Positions 44,692-49,357 of a stretch of DNA of 49,357 nucleotides are shown piece by piece (within the stretch, counting starts at the first letter, position 1; each line of letters begins with the position of its first letter). The notes below the pieces were generated by a model. It did no database searches. It saw only the letters and a list, made by a program, of their open reading frames with translations, and was not told where the DNA came from. A program made the translations under genes and the position numbers. The DNA comes from Alphaproteobacteria bacterium (GTDB lineage: Bacteria > Pseudomonadota > Alphaproteobacteria > UBA9219 > RFNS01): the NCBI GenBank assembly GCA_009927055.1, contig RFNS01000301.1, positions 1 to 49,357 on the forward strand, in the 5' to 3' direction.

Positions 44692-45950
44692 TTGCTTCTA
44701 TCAACGTCATCATGCGCGGGCTCGCGCTTGTGGCCAAATTTGCGCTGCTGCTTTATCTCTCGCGCTATGTTGGCTTAGAGGCTGTGGGCATTTATGGTCT
44801 TATCCAAAGCGCGGCCGTGCTGGGCAGTCGTTTTCTGGGGTGGGGATTATATTTCGAGGCGAACCGCGCCCTTGTAGGAGAAACGCCCGACAAACAAGTG
44901 GATATCATCATCGCGCCACAGTGGGTGTATATGGGCGGATATGCGGTGTTTGTGCTGATCCTTGCGTTTTCATGGTCGCATTGGCCCGCTTCGTGGCATG
45001 TTGTTCTGCCTTACATTGTGCCGCTGATGCTGCTTAATCATCAGATTGTTGAACTCACGCAAGTGCTGCTGGCCAAACAACAAACTTTTCCTGCCAACCT
45101 TGCCATTTTTCTTAACAGCGGCTGGGCCTATGCCGCCGCGGCTGCCGGCCTGCTGTCGCCAGAATGGCGAACGTTGGATGTGACGCTGAATTGCTGGCTG
45201 GCCGGCGCCACCATGGCGGTGCTTGTGTGCCTCTTTGCGCTCAGAAAACTTCCGTTTTCTTTTGCCGCTTTGTTTCGGCCGCGCCTTGGGTGGCTTGCTC
45301 AGGCCTTTATCATCAGCGCGCCGTTGTATCTGGCTATGGTGGGGCAGCTGGTCAATCTTTTGGGCGACCGTTATGTGCTGGGTTTTGCGTTAAGCGCGCG
45401 TGAGGTTGGAATTTATGTGATGTTCTGGTCGTTCGGCAATGCCGTGCAGGTGCTGGTGCAAACGGGTCTGCTTCAACTCTCGCAACCGCAGCTGATTGCG
45501 CTTTATAAAAACAATCACTATGCCGCCTTCAAACTGCAGCTGCGCAAAATAACCTATCATGTTGTTCTGGTTTCGTCTGTTTATATGGTGCTGGCCGTTG
45601 TGTTGATTGAACCTGTGCTGCGGCTTGTGGGTCAAACTGAGGCGATCGCATTTGTGTCGTTATTTTATCTTCTGCTGCTATCATTTTTTTTGCGCCTTGT
45701 GGCCGAAGTGTGCCAGCAGGCGCTCTACGCCCTCAGGGCTGATCGCGCGCTGATCACCACCAATCTTTCTGCTGCGGTGGTGATGATTGTTGCCGCATGC
45801 ACAGGGGCCATCACGGGGCAACTGTTGGGGGCTGGGTGGGCGGTTGTGATGGCCGCTGCTTACCTGTTTGCCTCACAATATTATTCTCTCCGCCTCGCCA
45901 TAAAAACGTGGCGAGAAAAAAATTATCCATATAACGCTGCCAGCGCCTGA
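44688..45950 (+). CDS. Wzx-like polysaccharide flippase
   Basis: MOP-superfamily flippase of 420 aa with about twelve helices. The first contains IMRGLALVAKFALLLYLSRYVGLEAVGIYGLIQS (read in part), the pattern of PST/MurJ-like transporters, and later come ISAPLYLAMVGQLVNLLGDRYVLG and ILNSGWAYAAAAAGLLS-like segments. It would move the lipid-linked repeat unit across the inner membrane for polymerisation. The ATG at 44688 overlaps the preceding stop (ATGA). Its end overlaps the convergent glycosyltransferase by 28 bases. Confidence 0.82.
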   Translation: MIASINVIMRGLALVAKFALLLYLSRYVGLEAVGIYGLIQSAAVLGSRFLGWGLYFEANRALVGETPDKQVDIIIAPQWVYMGGYAVFVLILAFSWSHWPASWHVVLPYIVPLMLLNHQIVELTQVLLAKQQTFPANLAIFLNSGWAYAAAAAGLLSPEWRTLDVTLNCWLAGATMAVLVCLFALRKLPFSFAALFRPRLGWLAQAFIISAPLYLAMVGQLVNLLGDRYVLGFALSAREVGIYVMFWSFGNAVQVLVQTGLLQLSQPQLIALYKNNHYAAFKLQLRKITYHVVLVSSVYMVLAVVLIEPVLRLVGQTEAIAFVSLFYLLLLSFFLRLVAEVCQQALYALRADRALITTNLSAAVVMIVAACTGAITGQLLGAGWAVVMAAAYLFASQYYSLRLAIKTWREKNYPYNAASA

Positions 45951-46960
45951 CGCTGCACATCGGGCGAATAATTTTCTTGAAGCATGCGCTGGTTTTCGGT
46001 GCACACATCCCACCCCTCTCCATCACACAAATTCTTCAGCATTTCTGCGGCTTGCAAAGGCGTTTCAACACATCCGCGCAAACCAAGGGCACTGAGTGCC
46101 GTAATATCTCTCACAAAAATGGGCTTACCCATCATCGCCGCTTCTAGAATTGTGACCGGCAATGCCTCCCACGCGGCGGTGTGACAATAGACATCGGCCT
46201 CTATCATTTTTTCTAAAATCTCATCGCGCGATAACCAACCGCTAACCTGCACGCCGCTTTCGGCCAAATGTTTTTCCAGCGCCTCATCTCCACCGCCCAG
46301 CCATGTTAATTGAACGGGCAATTTTTTTTCGGCGCACCGCCGCGCCACAGCGGCGAAGAATGCCGGGTCTTTCACCGGCAGCACACGCCCCACCATCATC
46401 ACCCGCAGCGGCTGGCCGCTTTCTTTTTGCCACGGCTGTGAGGGGCGTACAAAGCGATGCGGCAACGTAATGGCGTTCGGCAGCAGATGCAGCGTGTTGA
46501 TCAACGAAACTTTTTTGGCGCATGCAACCTCATAAGGGCTAACCCCCGCAATGTGCTGCCCCAGCAAAGACAGCAGCATTTCTGCGGCAAAGTAGGCTGT
46601 GCGCTTGAATGGGCTGAAATCGAGGCTGTTAAAGGCATAGCCGTGCGGCGTGTAAATAATGCTGCGCCATGGCAACCCGGCCAGACGGCCATATCCGCCC
46701 GCAAACGATGAATGAAGATGCACAAAATCGGGCCGCCAATCATGATAAGTTTCTCTGATGGCGCGCACAGCCCCCCACAACGCCCGCGGAAGATTTTTTT
46801 GAAACGCGACAAACTGATGATAACTCACCCCTGGGTCAACCCCTTCGCGCGCGGCGGCCAGCAACGCGTGCTGATGCTGCGGGGCATGCATCATATATTG
46901 GGCGATTGCGGTGGCCACACCGCCCCCCAAGGCCTCGGTCACGTGAAGAATTTTTGCCAT
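45923..46960 (-). CDS. GT4-family glycosyltransferase
   Basis: Cytoplasmic GT-B fold transferase, 345 aa. The N-terminal domain has ILHVTEALGGGVATAI and PDFVHLHSSFAGGYGRLAG, IIYTPHGYAFN. The C-terminal domain shows VMMVGRVLPVKDP, LTWLGGGDE and the donor-site EALPVTILEAAMMGKPIF, including the E-x7-E-like pair. Only this one cytoplasmic sugar transferase is present in the locus apart from the priming enzyme, which implies a very short repeat unit or additional transferases elsewhere. It is convergent with the flippase and is preceded by the secreted HExxH gene on the same strand, 17 bases away. Confidence 0.88.
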   Translation of the reverse strand: MAKILHVTEALGGGVATAIAQYMMHAPQHQHALLAAAREGVDPGVSYHQFVAFQKNLPRALWGAVRAIRETYHDWRPDFVHLHSSFAGGYGRLAGLPWRSIIYTPHGYAFNSLDFSPFKRTAYFAAEMLLSLLGQHIAGVSPYEVACAKKVSLINTLHLLPNAITLPHRFVRPSQPWQKESGQPLRVMMVGRVLPVKDPAFFAAVARRCAEKKLPVQLTWLGGGDEALEKHLAESGVQVSGWLSRDEILEKMIEADVYCHTAAWEALPVTILEAAMMGKPIFVRDITALSALGLRGCVETPLQAAEMLKNLCDGEGWDVCTENQRMLQENYSPDVQRQALAALYG

Positions 46961-46977
46961 AAGGGAGAGGTTAAAGA

Positions 46978-47730
46978 CTATCGACTAACAATTTCTTGCT
47001 GCTGGTTCATTAAATTATCCAGCCACGCCTGGCCATAGCGCATTTTAAGAATTTGCGGAATTTGGCCATTGCAGCTGTACGTGACGCGGCGATATTCTTC
47101 GGGCGTATCGATCTGATCTTGAATGGCTGATCGCTCGGTTGTCAGCTCGGCCAACAGTTTTTCCAGCGCGGCATTGAGATAAGAGCTGATCTGCTGCTCA
47201 ACCGCCGCGCGGTTAGGCCCGCTGACAACCCGTATATTCGCCGCCACCTCTTTCCAATATTTTTTCACGCGCGGCATCACTTCCTGCAGATATTGCCTGT
47301 CGGCGTTCACGTGCTTCATTTCGTGCTTCAGCACTTCGTTATAACTGCAGCTGCGGCGGGGAAGGTCTTTCGCAATCAATACCTGCACATCATTAAACCC
47401 CACCTCAATTTCCAGATTGTTCAAATAGCCGCACACCCGCTTGCCGGGGGCAAACTGCAACGTCACATCCTGCCGCAGACGGCCCATCAACTTCGATGCT
47501 GTTAAGCCAAGCGGCGTATGCCCGTGCGAAACGCCATGCCCGCCGCCATTGCCGGCGTGATGAATGGCCTGCAACTCGGTCAGGGTTTTGCGATCATCAA
47601 AGGCGGGGGCGGCCAGCACGGGCACAATCCGAACCTCGGGCGATGAGCGCGGCAAACACCCTGCCCCTTGGGCCATAGCCGGCGCAGCGCACAACAAAAA
47701 TGCGGCGATGAAACAGGCAAGATTCTTCAA
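46978..47730 (-). CDS. Secreted HExxH protein with Cys-rich domain, putative metallopeptidase
   Basis: 250 aa with a signal peptide (MKNLACFIAAFLLCAAPAMA). A zinc-type motif HEMKH lies in YNEVLKHEMKHVNADRQYL. Four Cys in the mature protein (GCLP, RVCGYL, RSCSYN, TYSCNG) suggest two disulfides. The region after the motif is a long helical stretch (ISSYLNAALEKLLAELTTERS) ending in MRYGQAWLDNLMNQQQE. It resembles DUF922-type secreted Zn-dependent protease domains, but only weakly. A second, unrelated HExxH protein lies on the other side of the polysaccharide locus (38945). The substrate is unknown. Confidence 0.72.
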   Translation of the reverse strand: MKNLACFIAAFLLCAAPAMAQGAGCLPRSSPEVRIVPVLAAPAFDDRKTLTELQAIHHAGNGGGHGVSHGHTPLGLTASKLMGRLRQDVTLQFAPGKRVCGYLNNLEIEVGFNDVQVLIAKDLPRRSCSYNEVLKHEMKHVNADRQYLQEVMPRVKKYWKEVAANIRVVSGPNRAAVEQQISSYLNAALEKLLAELTTERSAIQDQIDTPEEYRRVTYSCNGQIPQILKMRYGQAWLDNLMNQQQEIVSR

Positions 47731-47856
47731 AAAAACTCCTTGAATTTCATCCTATCATAAACCACAGTTCTGGCTAAATTCCTAATAAATGCTTTGGGTG
47801 GGGTGGGAAGCAAACACAGTTTGTCTCAATCACGTGCAAAATCAACACCAAAACAG

Positions 47857-47963
47857 CGTCATCCCCGTCCCCACCTGCGCGAGGACAGGCTCCGGCGGGG
47901 ATCCATTCTTCCCCATGCACTTCTGGCTGGGCCATGGATTCCCGCTTTCGCGGGAATGACGCC
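47857..47963. repeat. Dispersed-type double-hairpin repeat element (REP/MITE-like)
   Basis: A 107-bp element bounded by GCGTCATCCCCG (47857-47868) and CGGGAATGACGC (47952-47963), inverted copies matching at 11 of 12 positions. The right half is a perfect hairpin ATTCCCGC-TTTC-GCGGGAAT (47939-47958). The left half pairs TCCCCG with CGGGGA around an inner CCTG/CAGG stem. The TCATTCCCGC...GCGGGAAT core matches a dispersed repeat family I know from many proteobacterial genomes. It lies in the 295-base gap between the secreted protein gene and tig; nothing else was seen in that gap. Confidence 0.7.
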
Positions 47964-48025
47964 AGTGTATGCGGCCGAGATGCTCTCAATGCACAAATGC
48001 ACAATCCTGCCCAACATCATCTCAG

Positions 48026-49357
48026 TTAATGGCTGTTTACCTTGTTGGCTTTGGTCAACTCGGCGCGCAAACCATCGGGCGATACCTGTTTTTCAGCGGG
48101 TTGAATATCTTTCAAAATACTCTCCACCACCTTCGATTCAAAAATGGGGGCTTGCAGCCTCTCAAGCGCCTGAGGATTTTTGGCATAAAAATCGAACACC
48201 ATTTTTTCTTGACCAGGAAAACGGCGCGCTTCACGCATGATCACCTGGCGCAGCTCCTGATCGGTCACCCTGATTTTGCGCTGCTGCCCAACCTCGGCCA
48301 GCAGCAAGCCCAGGCGAACCCGACGCACAGCCAGATTTTTATACTCTTTTTCCAGATCAGCATCCGATTTATTTTTGTCCGCCGCATCCACGCGGCCACG
48401 CTCTTTATCGACCTGATATTGCTGCCACAGCGCGCTAAATTCGCGCTTTTCCAACGTCGGCGGCAGGGCAAAATTGTGCTGGTTAATCAGCTGGTCAAAC
48501 AAATCGCGCTTCAGCAAATCATACGCCATGTCGGCATAATCGGCCTCAATTTGCTGGCGAATGGCGTCGCGCACCTTGTCCAAACTCTCAAAACCCATTT
48601 CCTTGGCCAGCGCATCATCCAATTTAATCTCGCCAAATTCCATCAGGTCTTTCACACTCACCTGAAAGGTTGCTTGTTTACCGGCCAGTTCGGCCGCGTG
48701 ATAATCTTCAGGAAAGGAGACATTCACCGTGCGTTCATCACCTTTTTTGGCGCCCAGCAGCTGATCTTCAAAGCCGGGGATGAACATATTACTGCCCAGC
48801 TCCAGCCGCTGGTTATCGCCCGACATGCCGGGGTGCGCCACCCCTTCGCTTTCGCCCTTAAAATCGATGACCAGAACATCGCCTTTTTTGCTGGCCCTGT
48901 CTTCTTTCACAAATTCTGGCCCATGAAGGCGCTTGGCCGACATCAGCAAGGCTTTTTCAACCTCATCGTCGGTCGCCTTGGCCACAAAGCGGGTCAGATT
49001 CAGTTTGGCAAAATCGGTGGTGCCAATGTCTGGCAACAGCTCGCACGACAGCGAATATTCAATATCCTTGGTAAAATCGGTGGTCAGCAGCTTCACTTCG
49101 GGCTGCATGGCGGGGCGCAATTTGCGATCTTCCAGCACCTTTTGAATGTTATCATTCACCGCGCGTTCCAGCACTTCGCCCTGAACCGCATCGCCATACT
49201 GCTGGCGCACCACATGCAAAGGGACCTTGCCCGGACGAAAACCGTTAAATTTGGCCGTTTTGGCAATTTCGGCCAGACGCGCGGTCATGGCGCTTTCCAG
49301 CGCGGCCTGCGGCAGCACAATTTTGAACTCACGAACCAGACCTTCGGCTTTTGTTTC
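48026..49357 (-). CDS. tig: Trigger factor (5' end beyond the window edge)
   Basis: Ribosome-bound chaperone and prolyl isomerase. The frame is open to the window edge (49357), reading ETKAEGLVREFKIVLPQAAL before the first GTG, so the true start is outside. The ribosome-docking signature FRPGKVP lies in TAKFNGFRPGKVPLHVV. The FKBP-like isomerase domain follows with DVLVIDFKGESEGVAHPG and GFEDQLLGAKKGDERTVNVSFPEDY, then the helical C-terminal arms. About 444 residues are visible. clpP-clpX often lies next to tig in bacteria, but here the downstream side is a repeat element and a secreted protein gene. Confidence 0.95.
   Translation of the reverse strand, partial: ETKAEGLVREFKIVLPQAALESAMTARLAEIAKTAKFNGFRPGKVPLHVVRQQYGDAVQGEVLERAVNDNIQKVLEDRKLRPAMQPEVKLLTTDFTKDIEYSLSCELLPDIGTTDFAKLNLTRFVAKATDDEVEKALLMSAKRLHGPEFVKEDRASKKGDVLVIDFKGESEGVAHPGMSGDNQRLELGSNMFIPGFEDQLLGAKKGDERTVNVSFPEDYHAAELAGKQATFQVSVKDLMEFGEIKLDDALAKEMGFESLDKVRDAIRQQIEADYADMAYDLLKRDLFDQLINQHNFALPPTLEKREFSALWQQYQVDKERGRVDAADKNKSDADLEKEYKNLAVRRVRLGLLLAEVGQQRKIRVTDQELRQVIMREARRFPGQEKMVFDFYAKNPQALERLQAPIFESKVVESILKDIQPAEKQVSPDGLRAELTKANKVNSH

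Noticed and set aside
47774-48004. 76-codon minus-strand frame including SFPRKRES
   Set aside because: The peptide comes from reading through the double-hairpin repeat; this phrase is a familiar spurious product of that repeat family.

Overview
The window is a gene-dense chromosomal segment of an alphaproteobacterium. The main evidence is the dusB-ntrY-ntrX-(HAD)-hfq-hflX cluster facing a fused ispDF gene, an arrangement typical of that class, together with tol/ruv, tad and Wzx/Wzy-type genes. Three branched-chain amino-acid genes and part of a fourth are present, so a free-living or facultative lifestyle is more likely than an obligate intracellular one. I cannot assign a genus. No tRNA, rRNA, CRISPR array or prophage was recognised.

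Layout. 1-4418: start of ilvD (minus), a DUF815 ATPase, then ilvB-ilvH-ilvC. 4415-7017: an orphan gene, then atpH-atpA, cut off from atpG/D/C. 7014-15794 (minus): dusB, ntrY, ntrX, HAD phosphatase, hfq, hflX and a large membrane protein, mostly with overlapping or abutting ends; ntrB and ntrC are absent. 15878-17738: ispDF and a higBA toxin-antitoxin pair. 17743-24304: aspS, an orphan gene, rnd, rpsD with a structured upstream region, an AT-rich orphan and zapE. 24330-28507: rodA, a small protein, and a LAB_N / GT83-like / PAP2 operon probably acting on lipid A or polyprenyl-phosphate carriers. 28569-32203: an XRE regulator, a small membrane protein and three tad pilus genes.

32204-38909 is the most unusual part. 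The usual order ruvA-ruvB-ybgC-tolQ-tolR-tolA-tolB appears with the whole ruvA-to-tolA block inverted relative to tolB. Two related brnTA toxin-antitoxin modules sit inside the block, one between tolQ and tolR and one, antisense, between ruvA and ruvB. 38945-47730 holds a compact exopolysaccharide locus: priming sugar-phosphate transferase, pyruvyl transferase, PslG-like secreted hydrolase, Wzy-like and Wzx-like membrane proteins and a GT4 enzyme. It is flanked on both sides by small secreted HExxH proteins. 47857-47963 is a dispersed-repeat-like double hairpin, and the window ends inside tig (trigger factor).

Predicted functions are mostly core: isoleucine/valine synthesis, F1 ATPase, isoprenoid precursors, tRNA modification and charging, RNA regulation by Hfq and RNase D, and envelope work by RodA, Tol-Pal, lipid A and capsule genes. 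The accessory layer is three toxin-antitoxin modules and several orphan genes. The two toxin-antitoxin promoters that can be read well (higBA and the tol-embedded brnTA) share one design: near-consensus -35 and -10 boxes 17 bp apart, a perfect palindrome overlapping them, and a start codon at the predicted transcription start.
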